From NCBI GenBank assembly GCA_016788295.1, contig JAEUSY010000033.1:1-43599 (forward strand): 43,599 nucleotides of DNA, given 5' to 3'. Below the pieces are notes generated by a model, which was not told where the DNA came from, ran no database searches, and saw only the letters and a program-made list of their open reading frames with translations. Position 1 is the stretch's first letter. Every line of letters starts with the position of its first letter. Shown here one piece after another: positions 24,006 through 34,377 of this stretch. The DNA is from Flavobacteriales bacterium. GTDB lineage: Bacteria > Bacteroidota > Bacteroidia > Flavobacteriales_F > PHOS-HE28. The position numbers and the translations under genes are program-made.

Positions 24006-24755
24006 ATGGCACTACTACAGGACAAAGCCGCCCTGGTCACCGGCGGATCGCGCGGCATCGGTCGCGGTATTGTTGAACGTTTCCTTGAAGAAGGCGCTGA
24101 CGTGGCCTTCACCTACGTGAGCAGCCCCGAGAAGGCCAATGCCGTGGCGCAGGAACTGGCCGCCAAGTACGGCCGCAAGGTGCTCGCCATCCAGAGCGAT
24201 GCAGGCAACTTCGAGCAGGCCCAGAAGGCCGTGGACGAAGTGGTGAACGCTTGGGGCAAGCTGGACGTGCTGGTGAACAACGCCGGCATCACCAAGGACC
24301 AACTGCTCATGCGCATGAGCGAAGCCGACTTCGATGCGGTGATGAACACCAACATGAAGAGCGTCTTCAACATGACCAAGGCGGTGATGCGCACCATGCT
24401 GAAACAGCGCAGCGGCAGCATCATCAACATGAGCAGTGTGGTGGGGGTGAAGGGCAATGCCGGACAAGCCAACTACGCGGCCAGCAAGGCGGGCATCATC
24501 GGTTTCACCAAGAGCGTGGCACTGGAACTGGGCAGCCGCAACATTCGCAGCAACGCCATCGCACCGGGCTTCATCGAGACCGAAATGACCGGCGCACTGG
24601 ACCAGAAAGTGGTGGAGCAATGGCGCGAGGGCATCCCCCTGAAGCGCGGCGGAACACCCACCGATGTGGCCAATGCCTGCGTGTTCCTCGGCAGCGAGCT
24701 CAGCTCCTATATCACCGGGCAAACGCTGCACGTCTGCGGCGGCATGCTCACTTGA
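24006..24755 (+). CDS. fabG: 3-oxoacyl-[acyl-carrier-protein] reductase FabG
   Basis: 249 residues, a classical short-chain dehydrogenase. FabG reduces beta-ketoacyl-ACP with NADPH in fatty acid elongation. Seen: the cofactor motif TGGSRGIG (12-19), NNAG (91-94), the catalytic Ser in INMSSVVG (143/144), Tyr157 and Lys161 in YAASKAG, and the closing motif ITGQTLHVCGGML typical of FabG. The ATG at 24006 starts MALLQDKAALVTGG, as in the family. The rest of the fatty-acid cluster is not present here, so a paralogous reductase role remains possible. Confidence 0.93.
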   Translation: MALLQDKAALVTGGSRGIGRGIVERFLEEGADVAFTYVSSPEKANAVAQELAAKYGRKVLAIQSDAGNFEQAQKAVDEVVNAWGKLDVLVNNAGITKDQLLMRMSEADFDAVMNTNMKSVFNMTKAVMRTMLKQRSGSIINMSSVVGVKGNAGQANYAASKAGIIGFTKSVALELGSRNIRSNAIAPGFIETEMTGALDQKVVEQWREGIPLKRGGTPTDVANACVFLGSELSSYITGQTLHVCGGMLT

Positions 24756-24819
24756 TCCGGCAAGTCGTGGGTAAATGGGCACATGACCACATGGGCACAT
24801 GAGCTCATGCCCTATCGCC

Positions 24820-24827
24820 GACCTTTG
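24820..24827 (+). promoter_or_regulatory. -7-like box before the VWA-like membrane protein gene
   Basis: GACCTTTG ending 8 nt before the ATG at 24836. Just upstream the string GGGCACATGA occurs twice (about 24777 and 24793) within an ACATG-rich stretch. Confidence 0.4.
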
Positions 24828-24835
24828 CACCCCGC

Positions 24836-26920
24836 ATGAACCTGACCACCGTCCATAGCTTGTGGCTAGCGCCTTTGTGCCTGTTGTTGGGCGGTGCGCT
24901 GGCGTGGTGGCTGTACCGTCGCACATCGTCTAACGAAGGCTTCGGAAGGCCGGTGAACCTATTGCTGGGCACGTTACGGGCACTGGCCATTGCGCTGGTA
25001 GCCTTCTTCCTGCTTGAACCCATGGTGCGCCTGCTGGTGCGCGAAGTGCGCAAACCGGTGGTGGTAGTGGCCCACGATGGCAGTGCCTCGTTGATGGCCA
25101 CGGGCGATACGGCCGCATTGAAGAACGCCTACCGAACGGAGTTTCAGGAACTGGTGGACCGCTTGGGCGAGCGCTACGAGGTCCGCACCTTCACCTACGG
25201 CCAGCAGGTGAACGAGGGCATCGACTTTGCCCAGCCAGACGCACTTACCGATGTGGACCAACTGTTCCGCGAGGTGTACGATCGTTTCGGAGGGCCCGAT
25301 CTCGGTGCGGTGATCATTGATGGGGACGGTATCGTGACGCGCGGGCGTGATCCGCGGCTATCGGCGACCCGACTGGGTATTCCGGTGCATGCGGTTCTGC
25401 TCGGTGATACCACCGTACGTCCGGACCTTGCCCTGAAGGCCGTTGAGCACAACCGCATCAGCTACCTCGATAACGAGCTCCCGCTGCTGGCACGCGTTGA
25501 TGCTCGGCACTTGGTCGGCGTGCGCACGCAGGTCACGGTCTCTCAAGGCGAACGCGAACTGGCCACCCGCGAGGTGGTTGTCACCGGCGATCCGCAGCTG
25601 ATCGAGGTGCCGTTCACCGTGAAGGCCGAGCGTCCGGGTACCCAACGGTACACCGTGCGCATCAGGCCTGTGGCGCAGGAGGCTTCCGTAGTGAACAATG
25701 CCCAGGACATCTACATCGATGTGTTGGACGATCGCCAGAAAGTGCTCCTGCTAGGCTTGGCACCACACCCCGATCTGGGTGCACTGCGGTTCGCGCTCTC
25801 GGGCCTCGAAGGCTATGGTTGCGACCTGTCCTACGCGGCTGAGTACACCGGGCAGGTTGAAGAGTATGACCTTGTGGTGCTGCACCAGCTCCCTTCCACC
25901 AAAGTGTCCGTGCAACCACTCCTTCAGCGAATGGCGGCGAAGGGTATCCCCGCGCTCTTCATCATCGGACAGGGGATGGACATGGCGGCCTTCAACGCTG
26001 CCGGGGCGGCTGTGAACGTGAGCAACATGCGCACGGCAAGTACCGATGCACAGGCCGCCATGAACCCCGACTTCTCGTTGTTCACGTTGGAACCCGCGCA
26101 GGCCAGGGCCATCGAACGTTTCCCGCCCCTGCAGGTGCCCTTCGGGCAATACGATCCCGGGCGTTCCGCGGCGGTGCTGCTGAACCAGCGGATCGGTGCG
26201 GTGCGCACGCAGTATCCGCTGCTGGCCCTGCAACAACAGGGGGAGCGCCGCTTGGCCACATTGATGGGCGAGGGGATCTGGCGCTGGCGCCTGGCCGATC
26301 TGCAGCAGAACGGATCCACGGCGCATTTCGATAAGCTGGTACACAAGCTGGTGCAGTACCTGGCCCTGAAAGCGGATAAGAAACGCTTCCGTGTGGACCA
26401 CCTGCCCGTGGTGAACGAGAACGAACCGCTCCTGTTCCAAGGCGAGCTCTACAACAAAGCCTACGAGAACATCAACACGCCCGAGGCAACGCTGACACTG
26501 ACCGATGAGGAAGGACGGGACTATCCCTTCACGTTCAGTCGTGCCGGTGCCAATTACCGGCTGGATGCCGGCCGTTTGCCTGCGGGCACCTACACGTGGA
26601 AGGCCACGACCACATTGGATGGCGAGCGCCTTTCGGACAAGGGTGAAGTGGTGGTGCGCGAACTGATGGCGGAACGCGTGAACACCGTTGCGGACCATAT
26701 GCTCTGGCGCGACATTGCCGCCAGGACCGAGGGTTCTGTTGTTGCCCCAGGTTCGCTCGTCGATCTGGAGAAGCAACTGGAGCAGCGCAAGGACCTTGTG
26801 GCACGTTCCTATGCCCACGCCAGCTTCAGCGACCTCATCGGGGTGCGCTGGCTGTTCTTCCTCATTCTGGCACTGCTCACGGTGGAGTGGGTGGTCCGCC
26901 GACGCAACGGTTCCTACTGA
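24836..26920 (+). CDS. Membrane protein with VWA-like domain
   Basis: 694 residues. Two N-terminal membrane helices (about 10-27 and 45-62), a large periplasmic part, and a C-terminal helix (about 670-686, WLFFLILALLTVEWVV) followed by a basic tail RRRNGSY. Residues 72-195 resemble a VWA domain (VVVVAHDGSASL, GAVIIDGDGI), with DxS-like DGSAS in place of the perfect DxSxS metal site. Residues 300-420 contain a second alpha/beta domain (VLLLGLAPHPDLGALRFAL, ALFIIGQG) like those in BatA-type membrane proteins. Possibly an envelope complex or aerotolerance-type protein. The gene for a YdcF-family protein follows after 3 nt and is likely co-translated. Confidence 0.75.
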   Translation: MNLTTVHSLWLAPLCLLLGGALAWWLYRRTSSNEGFGRPVNLLLGTLRALAIALVAFFLLEPMVRLLVREVRKPVVVVAHDGSASLMATGDTAALKNAYRTEFQELVDRLGERYEVRTFTYGQQVNEGIDFAQPDALTDVDQLFREVYDRFGGPDLGAVIIDGDGIVTRGRDPRLSATRLGIPVHAVLLGDTTVRPDLALKAVEHNRISYLDNELPLLARVDARHLVGVRTQVTVSQGERELATREVVVTGDPQLIEVPFTVKAERPGTQRYTVRIRPVAQEASVVNNAQDIYIDVLDDRQKVLLLGLAPHPDLGALRFALSGLEGYGCDLSYAAEYTGQVEEYDLVVLHQLPSTKVSVQPLLQRMAAKGIPALFIIGQGMDMAAFNAAGAAVNVSNMRTASTDAQAAMNPDFSLFTLEPAQARAIERFPPLQVPFGQYDPGRSAAVLLNQRIGAVRTQYPLLALQQQGERRLATLMGEGIWRWRLADLQQNGSTAHFDKLVHKLVQYLALKADKKRFRVDHLPVVNENEPLLFQGELYNKAYENINTPEATLTLTDEEGRDYPFTFSRAGANYRLDAGRLPAGTYTWKATTTLDGERLSDKGEVVVRELMAERVNTVADHMLWRDIAARTEGSVVAPGSLVDLEKQLEQRKDLVARSYAHASFSDLIGVRWLFFLILALLTVEWVVRRRNGSY

Positions 26921-26923
26921 ACC

Positions 26924-27568
26924 ATGGAGGAAGCATCGGAAGACCGGGCATACCGTCGACGAATGCGTTTGTGGAAGGTGGGTTTGGCGGTCTTCTTCGT
27001 GGTCATTCTTTGGTCAGCAAGAGAGGCCATTTTGCGGGACATGGGCCGCCTGCTGATCAAGGAGGACGAGCTGATGCACGCCGACCTGATCTACGCCCTT
27101 GGCGGTGCACCGTTGGAGCGCGGGCAGGAACTGGCAGCACTTCTGGCCAAGGGTTCCGCTCCAATGGGCGTGACCACCGGCGGGAATCCATCGCACAGTC
27201 TACAGGCCTATGGTATGGATGTACTGGAGACGGAACTCACGCGACAAGCCGCACTCCGCGTCGGCGCCGATCAACAACAGCTTGACACTTTGGCGCGTGG
27301 GACAAGCACGTGGGAAGAGGCCGCACACGTGCTTGCCGACGCTCGCTCAAGGGGTGCCGATACGATCATCGTGGTCACCACCGAATTCCACACGCGGCGT
27401 GTGGGCCGTGTTTTCCGCAAACGGTTCAAGGGCTCGGGGGTCGTAGTGCTGGTGCATGGCGCCCGCTCGTTGGACTACGACCCACAGCGCTGGTGGGACA
27501 CCGAGGAGGGCCTCCTCATGGTGAACAACGAGTACGTGAAGCTCCTGTATTACGCGCTGAAGTACTGA
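26924..27568 (+). CDS. YdcF/DUF218-family membrane-anchored protein
   Basis: 214 residues. One N-terminal membrane helix (about 17-33, VGLAVFFVVILWSA), then the DUF218 domain: LIYALGGAPLERGQEL, the GTSTWEEAAHVL motif, TIIVVTTEFHTRRVGRVFRK and a C-terminal NNEYVKLLYYALKY. DUF218 proteins (YdcF, SanA, ElyC) are linked to envelope integrity and S-adenosylmethionine binding in some members, but no reaction is settled. It lies 3 nt after the VWA-like membrane protein. Convergent with the next gene, with 6 nt between the stop codons. Confidence 0.8.
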   Translation: MEEASEDRAYRRRMRLWKVGLAVFFVVILWSAREAILRDMGRLLIKEDELMHADLIYALGGAPLERGQELAALLAKGSAPMGVTTGGNPSHSLQAYGMDVLETELTRQAALRVGADQQQLDTLARGTSTWEEAAHVLADARSRGADTIIVVTTEFHTRRVGRVFRKRFKGSGVVVLVHGARSLDYDPQRWWDTEEGLLMVNNEYVKLLYYALKY

Positions 27569-27574
27569 ACGCGA

Positions 27575-28591
27575 TCAGCGGCTCAGCACGATCGGCTTTA
27601 CAGCAGAGCCGGTGCTGCTCCGGAACGAGAGCAGGTACATACCATCGGGCAGGTCAGTAAGTTCCAGTACGGCCAACGTTGCCTGTGGCCTCCAACTGCG
27701 AAGCACACGTCCAGTGGCATCGCACAATTCCATGAACACTGGTCCCGCCATTTCCGGATGTTGCACGTTCAGCAGGCCGCTCGTTGGGTTGGGGTAAGCG
27801 AGCAGGTCCGAGCTGTTGATCTGCTCCTGTACACCCACCACGGTCACGCAGAACTCGTTGCTGTTCGTGAATCCGTACTGCCCATCGCTTTCGGCATAGA
27901 TCAGCGAGTCGACGTCGTAGATCACGTAGCTGCCTTCACCTTCGGTGCAGCAGATACCATCGCCGAACACATCGTGAATGGTGAAAACGTAGCAGTCATT
28001 GGTCAGGCAGAACGGCACCTGGACCACTTCCCCGGCATCGTCATCGGGGTATGGGCCGCCTTGGTAGAGCGTTGTCCCCAGCGCCGTTTCCAAGGTCCAC
28101 GTGATATCGGAGCCGAAGTCATCCAGCGTTAGCGCGAAGGTGATCAGACCGCCGGGGTCGTTCACCGTGAAGGGGAAGGTCCATGAATCGTTGGAGGGCT
28201 CCTGGTCCGTGGTCCCGTTCGGGTCCGAAACGGTGGCTACCAGATCGTGTTCACCGGCAGGCACCGTTATCTGGGGCAGGTCCACGTTGAAGGTCTGTCC
28301 AGGCTGCAACGAACCGCTCCAAGGGAACACGGATTGTGGGACCGCGCTCACACCATAGGTAATGGTGGCCGAAGTGAGGGTAAGCGTGCCGTTGTTCTTC
28401 AGGGTGATGCGCGGCTGGATACGGTCCTCACCACACAACAACTGGGGCACCTGCTGGATGGAGGTAACGGCCGCATCGATCTCCACCATGGCTTGTTCCA
28501 TCTGATCGGGGATGCCGCTCTCCAGCTGGGTAAGTTGAGCGTTCGTGCCCTGAAATAGGAGCAACGCAAGCAGTGCGAGGGGAGAGCGCAT
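27575..28591 (-). CDS. Secreted T9SS cargo protein with GICC-type beta domain
   Basis: 338 residues from the ATG at 28591 (MRSPLALLALLLFQGTNAQ, a clear signal peptide); an ATG at 28609 would add six residues and is also possible. Residues 50-160 are a CARDB/Ig-like segment (ITLKNNGTLTLTSATITYGV, VPAGEHDLVATVSDPNG). Residues 165-255 form a domain often seen beside peptidases in T9SS cargo (CYVFTIHDVFGDGICCTEGE, GSYVIYD). The C-terminal 75 residues are a type A sorting domain (LLAYPNPTSGLLNVQ, LTDLPDGMYLLSF). Predicted to be exported by T9SS. The catalytic partner, if any, is not in the gene; the protease gene at 28709 lies just upstream in the same direction. Confidence 0.82.
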   Translation of the reverse strand: MRSPLALLALLLFQGTNAQLTQLESGIPDQMEQAMVEIDAAVTSIQQVPQLLCGEDRIQPRITLKNNGTLTLTSATITYGVSAVPQSVFPWSGSLQPGQTFNVDLPQITVPAGEHDLVATVSDPNGTTDQEPSNDSWTFPFTVNDPGGLITFALTLDDFGSDITWTLETALGTTLYQGGPYPDDDAGEVVQVPFCLTNDCYVFTIHDVFGDGICCTEGEGSYVIYDVDSLIYAESDGQYGFTNSNEFCVTVVGVQEQINSSDLLAYPNPTSGLLNVQHPEMAGPVFMELCDATGRVLRSWRPQATLAVLELTDLPDGMYLLSFRSSTGSAVKPIVLSR

Positions 28592-28620
28592 GGGTTTGTT
28601 CAAGACCATTGGTAACGAGG

Positions 28621-28628
28621 TGAAATTA
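28621..28628 (-). promoter_or_regulatory. Possible -7 box of the 28591 gene
   Basis: TAATTTCA on the minus strand, 29 nt before the ATG at 28591 (12 nt before the alternative at 28609). Confidence 0.4.
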
Positions 28629-28639
28629 CGGACATCCCT

Positions 28640-28684
28640 AAAAGCGAGCGGCGGGAGGCTGGTTTGCACCAAGGCCTCCCGCCG
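28640..28684 (-). terminator. Rho-independent terminator after the T9SS protease gene
   Basis: An 11-bp perfect GC stem (28649-28659 with 28674-28684) around a 14-nt loop. On the minus strand it is followed by a TTTT run (28640-28643). It separates the protease gene from the next T9SS cargo gene. Confidence 0.75.
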
Positions 28685-28708
28685 GACGGGTTGAAGCAGG
28701 AAAATGGA

Positions 28709-30265
28709 TCAGCGGTTGAGCACCAGGCGCTCCACCGACTTGCCACCATTGGCGAACACGCTCACGAAGTACAGGCCATCAGGACGGCCGGTGAGGTCGA
28801 GCGTGGTGCGCTCCATGCCGTTGGTCAGGTTCTGGTCGATCACCAGTTGGCCCAATGCGTCGAACACGGAAACACGGGCGCCCTTGGATATGTTGGTGGG
28901 CAGTTGCACGGTGAAGATGCCGTTCGTGGGGTTCGGTGCGATCTGGATACGGTCCATCACCGAGGCCTCGTTCACACCAACGGTCTGCGGATAGCCTTGC
29001 AACTGGTCGCCGCAGTTACCGAGCCATTGGGTAAGCAAGGGGTAGCTCACGCTGAACCGACCGAAGTAGTCGTTCACGTTGTTGCTGCAGCTGGCTTGAC
29101 CACCGAAGAGCTGACCGATCAAAAGACCATTCTGGTTCCAAAGTCCTGCCCCGCTGCTACCTGGTTCCGTGGTGCCGTCCTCCCAGTTCAGGATACGCCA
29201 GCAGGCAGCACCGCTGAAATTGGCCATCGAAGCCGCGTTGTTATCGAAGCTGATCTTCTTGATATCGCCATCGGGGTGATGAATGCATGTGGATGCCGTT
29301 GGGGCAACACCGCTCTTGTCCCATCCCGTGTAGAACACATTGTAGCTGGCGGGCGGGGTCGTGTTGAGTTGGAGCAAGGCCACATCACTTCCACCGCTGC
29401 TGGTCTTCAGCGTACTGCCCGAAACGGTCTGGTTGGTGGGGCCGTTCGTCGTCGTGGCGCAAGTGGGGCTGTTCCAATTGAAACGGAACACCCAGGTGTT
29501 ATTGCCACCAAGGCAGTGGTTGGCCGTAAGGAAGTAGGGAATTCCATCGTTCGCGCAGTTGTTGATCAACTGGCCTGTGCAAAGACCGCTGCCACCCACG
29601 GTGATCATGGCGACACTGCGGATCTGTGCGCGCCAAGGATCGCCCTCGGGGCAGATCACGTTGTTGTTGCATGAACCGCTGGTGCCCAATCCCTTGCTGA
29701 GTCCCATGATATCGCGGTAGGCGTGGGTGACCTGTCCGACGCGCAGGCGTCCCTGACCACGCACTGCCAAAGGCTCAACGTATTCGATGGTGATGCGGTC
29801 ACCGGATAATTGGGTCACGCCCAGTTCGGTGTGGCCGGGATTGCTCTCGGCGGTGAAAGACCCCAAAACCTCATCGAGGTCGTTGTACACGAACACCGAA
29901 GCACCGGCCGGCACCACATATTCGTGGAATTCAAAGTTGATGCTGTAGGCCTCGGGGCAGTGGATGGCCACACGCCATACCCGGTCACCATTGGCCATTT
30001 CGGTCCAAGTGCCGCTGTTCTCCATGGAGATATCGGTGGCATGGTTGAAGCCGAAACGGTAAGGGCCCTTGATGCCCTGTTGGATCCGGGCCTCATCCTC
30101 GGCTTTGAGGGCCTCGGCATTCACGGACGGCATTACCATGAGCGGGGCTTCGGGCATCAATGACTTGTTCAAGCCATAGGGCTGACCCCCGAAGGAGATC
30201 TGCGCTTGGGCGGACAGCAGGCCCACGAAGAGGGCGACTGAAAGTGCAGTGTAGCGTTGGTTCAT
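28709..30265 (-). CDS. T9SS-secreted trypsin-like serine endopeptidase (lysyl-endopeptidase type)
   Basis: 518 residues from the ATG at 30265. Signal peptide about 1-22 (LFVGLLSAQAQ), an N-terminal propeptide region, then a trypsin-fold protease. The catalytic triad is visible as His250 (YFLTANHCLGG), Asp294 (GGSDVALLQL) and Ser371 (EPGSSGAGLWN). Cysteines around it (SCNNNVICPEGD, GLCTGQL) fit the disulfide pattern of Achromobacter protease I-like enzymes. The end is a T9SS type A sorting domain (IAPNPTNGIFTVQ, GLYFVSVF). Predicted to be a secreted or surface protease for protein breakdown. The specificity pocket was not resolved by eye, so lysyl preference is inferred from family resemblance. 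A TTATCTTG -7-like box lies 33 nt upstream (30306-30299). Confidence 0.88.
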   Translation of the reverse strand: MNQRYTALSVALFVGLLSAQAQISFGGQPYGLNKSLMPEAPLMVMPSVNAEALKAEDEARIQQGIKGPYRFGFNHATDISMENSGTWTEMANGDRVWRVAIHCPEAYSINFEFHEYVVPAGASVFVYNDLDEVLGSFTAESNPGHTELGVTQLSGDRITIEYVEPLAVRGQGRLRVGQVTHAYRDIMGLSKGLGTSGSCNNNVICPEGDPWRAQIRSVAMITVGGSGLCTGQLINNCANDGIPYFLTANHCLGGNNTWVFRFNWNSPTCATTTNGPTNQTVSGSTLKTSSGGSDVALLQLNTTPPASYNVFYTGWDKSGVAPTASTCIHHPDGDIKKISFDNNAASMANFSGAACWRILNWEDGTTEPGSSGAGLWNQNGLLIGQLFGGQASCSNNVNDYFGRFSVSYPLLTQWLGNCGDQLQGYPQTVGVNEASVMDRIQIAPNPTNGIFTVQLPTNISKGARVSVFDALGQLVIDQNLTNGMERTTLDLTGRPDGLYFVSVFANGGKSVERLVLNR

Positions 30266-30411
30266 GTTCTGGTTCCTATGCTGGTCTGTTCTGGCACACA
30301 AGATAATGGGGACCAACGGGTGGGTGGTCATCGCAGCGCCATGATCCGACGAGTCCCCGTTAGGCTCGTCCGAAAGCTAATCCCGTCAAGGACGAACGTC
30401 CGGAACGATCA

Positions 30412-32457
<2,046 letters not shown>

Positions 32458-32461
32458 GCTG

Positions 32462-32469
32462 CAAAAGTA
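32462..32469 (-). promoter_or_regulatory. -7 box of uvrB, start-codon adjacent
   Basis: TACTTTTG is an exact TAnnTTTG match and ends 4 nt before the uvrB ATG. It is the clearest case of the leaderless arrangement in the window. Confidence 0.65.
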
Positions 32470-32494
32470 CCGTTGAACATTGCGGCTGGCTCCT

Positions 32495-32502
32495 CACATT
32501 TG
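32495..32502 (+). promoter_or_regulatory. -7-like box of the trefoil lipoprotein gene
   Basis: CACATTTG, 24 nt before the ATG at 32527, in the 69-nt divergent region with uvrB. Confidence 0.35.
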
Positions 32503-32526
32503 CGGTCCAATTCGCCCTCCCATACC

Positions 32527-33090
32527 ATGCGTACCCTCCTCAAGCCGGTCATTCCCATCGCGTTCAGTGCTGCCTTCCTCATTGGTTGTGGCAGCGGCGA
32601 TGTTCCCGCTGAACAGCCTTCAACAGATACTTCCGCCGCAAGCGTTGTGGCGATCCCTTCCGGCCGGATCGCGCTGAAAGCGGCGAACGACAAGTTCGTG
32701 GTTTGCGATCTGGGAGCTACGGACACCATGCAAGGTGTGCTGAAGGCCGGCCGCGACCAGGTGGGACCTTGGGAGACTTTCGAAGTGGTGGACCTGGGCA
32801 ATGGCCGCATCGCACTGAAAGCGGACAATGGCAAGTATGTATGCGCCGACCGTGGGCTGGGCAACATGTTGGTCGCTAACCGTGATTCCGTTAGCGATTG
32901 GGAGACGTTCGAAGTGCAGATGCTGGCGGATGACCAGATGACCCTGCGGACCACGGAGGGGAAGTACATCACGGCCGATCTGGCCGCTGAGGGAGAACGC
33001 AACGGTGTGCTCATTGCTGATCGTGATGAGGCCAAGGAGTGGGAGACCTTCCGCGTTCAACGGGACGTTCCATTGCCGGCGGTACAGTAA
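32527..33090 (+). CDS. Lipoprotein with a single fascin-like beta-trefoil of three near-equal repeats
   Basis: 187 residues. Lipoprotein signal MRTLLKPVIPIAFSAAFLIGCG (cysteine at 21), a short linker, then three repeats of about 44 residues each: IALKAANDKFVVCDLG...WETFEVVD, IALKADNGKYVCADRG...WETFEVQM and MTLRTTEGKYITADLA...WETFRVQ. This is the pattern of fascin or actin-crosslinking-type beta-trefoils, which bind sugars or proteins. Each repeat keeps the (L)K..(N/E)GK(Y/F) opening and the closing WETF. It is probably held at the outer membrane. The binding partner is unknown. The start at 32527 gives the lipobox; the same frame is open upstream only as the antisense of uvrB. Confidence 0.8.
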   Translation: MRTLLKPVIPIAFSAAFLIGCGSGDVPAEQPSTDTSAASVVAIPSGRIALKAANDKFVVCDLGATDTMQGVLKAGRDQVGPWETFEVVDLGNGRIALKADNGKYVCADRGLGNMLVANRDSVSDWETFEVQMLADDQMTLRTTEGKYITADLAAEGERNGVLIADRDEAKEWETFRVQRDVPLPAVQ

Positions 33091-33198
33091 GTCCGGCCTT
33101 ATGGCGGGTGACGCCGCACGTCAGTATGTTGACTGCGCAACATGGGTCACGCGGCCGAACAACGCAATGGTCCAAGTCGTTCTGCGCATGTACCTGAC

Positions 33199-33206
33199 TA
33201 TCTTCA
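33199..33206 (+). promoter_or_regulatory. -7 box of the 53-aa membrane protein gene
   Basis: TATCTTCA ending 4 nt before the ATG at 33211, which supports this short reading frame as a real gene with a leaderless transcript. Confidence 0.45.
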
Positions 33207-33210
33207 CACC

Positions 33211-33372
33211 ATGTTCTTCAAGCGCGTTCTCTACTACCTGAACCCGGCCACGCTGTTCGGTAAAGGCACCGACAATTCGAGCCTGCGCTTCATGCACGGC
33301 ATCAACCGGATCAGTATCCTTCTGTTCCTGTTCGGCGTGGTGGTGCTGGTGGTGCGCGCCATGAACCGCTGA
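33211..33372 (+). CDS. Small conserved membrane protein (53 aa), DUF6728-like
   Basis: MFFKRVLYYLNPATLFGKG... with one C-terminal membrane helix (about 33-49, SILLFLFGVVVLVVRAM). The segment RFMHGINRISILLFL resembles small Bacteroidota membrane proteins that I recall as DUF6728; no function is known for them. An upstream ATG (33142) in the same frame would add 23 unrelated residues. The -7 box at 33199 favours 33211. The next small gene starts 4 nt after its stop, so the two are probably one operon. Confidence 0.65.
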   Translation: MFFKRVLYYLNPATLFGKGTDNSSLRFMHGINRISILLFLFGVVVLVVRAMNR

Positions 33373-33376
33373 ACCC

Positions 33377-33631
33377 ATGGACGAACGGAGCTTCCTGGCG
33401 GCCGACCGTGCCACGAGGCTGGAGCACGTCCGGAAGAACGGCGAGTACCTCGGGTCACGTGCGCACGGTGGGCATCGTGTACATCTCTACCGGCTCGACG
33501 GATACTTCAGCGAAGTGTGGATCCGCTTGGGCATGCAGCAAGTGGAATGGGTGGAAGTGGCCCGCAACACGGAGATCCTCACGGAATACGTGCGGTTGGA
33601 CCTTGGCGACCTGCTTCGCGGGCGACGCTGA
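33377..33631 (+). CDS. Small conserved protein of unknown function (84 aa)
   Basis: A soluble protein with the pattern (F)LAADRATRLEHVRKNGEYLG, SRAHGGHRVHLYRLDGYFSEVW and a C-terminal EYVRLDLGDLLRGRR. It resembles small Bacteroidota proteins with 'YLGSR...Y.I.LY.LDGFYVEVWY' that have no assigned function. Its start lies 4 nt after the stop of the 53-aa membrane protein, which suggests joint expression. Convergent with aroE, with 8 nt between the stops. Confidence 0.68.
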   Translation: MDERSFLAADRATRLEHVRKNGEYLGSRAHGGHRVHLYRLDGYFSEVWIRLGMQQVEWVEVARNTEILTEYVRLDLGDLLRGRR

Positions 33632-33639
33632 GCAGAAGC

Positions 33640-34377
33640 TCATCCCTGCTGTTGCCAGATCTGCCAGGATGCCTCTGCCTGCGCCTGCAACATCGGAAGC
33701 CCGTTCATGATGGCGGCGCCCATGCTCTCCCCGTTGCGGAGGAAGAGCGTCTTCGCCGGATTGTAGACAAGGTCGATCAGGGTGTGCCTCGGTCCGATGA
33801 CCTCGTAGGGCAGCTCGGGCGCTGCATCCACATCGGGGTACATGCCCAGCGGCGTAGTGTTGATGATCAGCGGACAGGCCTTCACCACTGCGGGGTCCAA
33901 CAGGTCCCAGGTGAGGTCGCCACGTTCGCGACTGCGGCTTACCACACGGAACTTGATGCCGAGCTCCTTCAATACAAAGGCCACGGCCCGGCTGGCACCA
34001 CCGCTTCCCAACACCAAGGCGCGTGGACGTTCCTCCTTCAACAATGGCTCCAATGTGCTTCGGAAACCGATCACATCCGTATTGTAACCGATCAGCTCAC
34101 CGTTACGAATGGAAATGGTGTTCACGGCCCCGACCGCAGCGGCCCTGGGGTCTATGGCGTTCAGGAAGGGCATCACTTCCCGCTTATAGGGTATGGTGAC
34201 GTTGAGCCCTTTCAACTCCGGGCGGGTCTTCAGCAGCACCGGCAGTTCCTCGATCCGCTCCAACGGGAACAGCGAGTAGCGATGCCCGGCAAGTCCTTCG
34301 CGTTCGAACTTCTCGGTGAACCAACGTTCACTGAAGGAATGGGAGAGGGGATTGCCGATGAGGCCGAAGTGCATCAC
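33640..34377 (-). CDS. aroE: Shikimate dehydrogenase
   Basis: 245 residues. Reduces 3-dehydroshikimate to shikimate with NADPH in aromatic amino acid synthesis. Seen: substrate-binding serines in NPLSHSFSE (9-17), catalytic Lys65 in NVTIPYKREV, Asp101 in GYNTDVIGF, the NADP motif LGSGGASRA (123-131) and INTTPLGMYPD. Slightly short compared with E. coli AroE (272), as is normal for this phylum. Its start overlaps the stop of the DUF368 gene by 4 nt (ATGA), so the two are co-translated. Last gene of a rhodanese-DUF368-aroE operon. Confidence 0.95.
   Translation of the reverse strand: MMHFGLIGNPLSHSFSERWFTEKFEREGLAGHRYSLFPLERIEELPVLLKTRPELKGLNVTIPYKREVMPFLNAIDPRAAAVGAVNTISIRNGELIGYNTDVIGFRSTLEPLLKEERPRALVLGSGGASRAVAFVLKELGIKFRVVSRSRERGDLTWDLLDPAVVKACPLIINTTPLGMYPDVDAAPELPYEVIGPRHTLIDLVYNPAKTLFLRNGESMGAAIMNGLPMLQAQAEASWQIWQQQG

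Noticed and set aside
24770..24810. Repeated ACATG/GGGCACATGA strings
   Set aside because: Only two copies of a 10-mer; too short and irregular to call a regulatory array or CRISPR.
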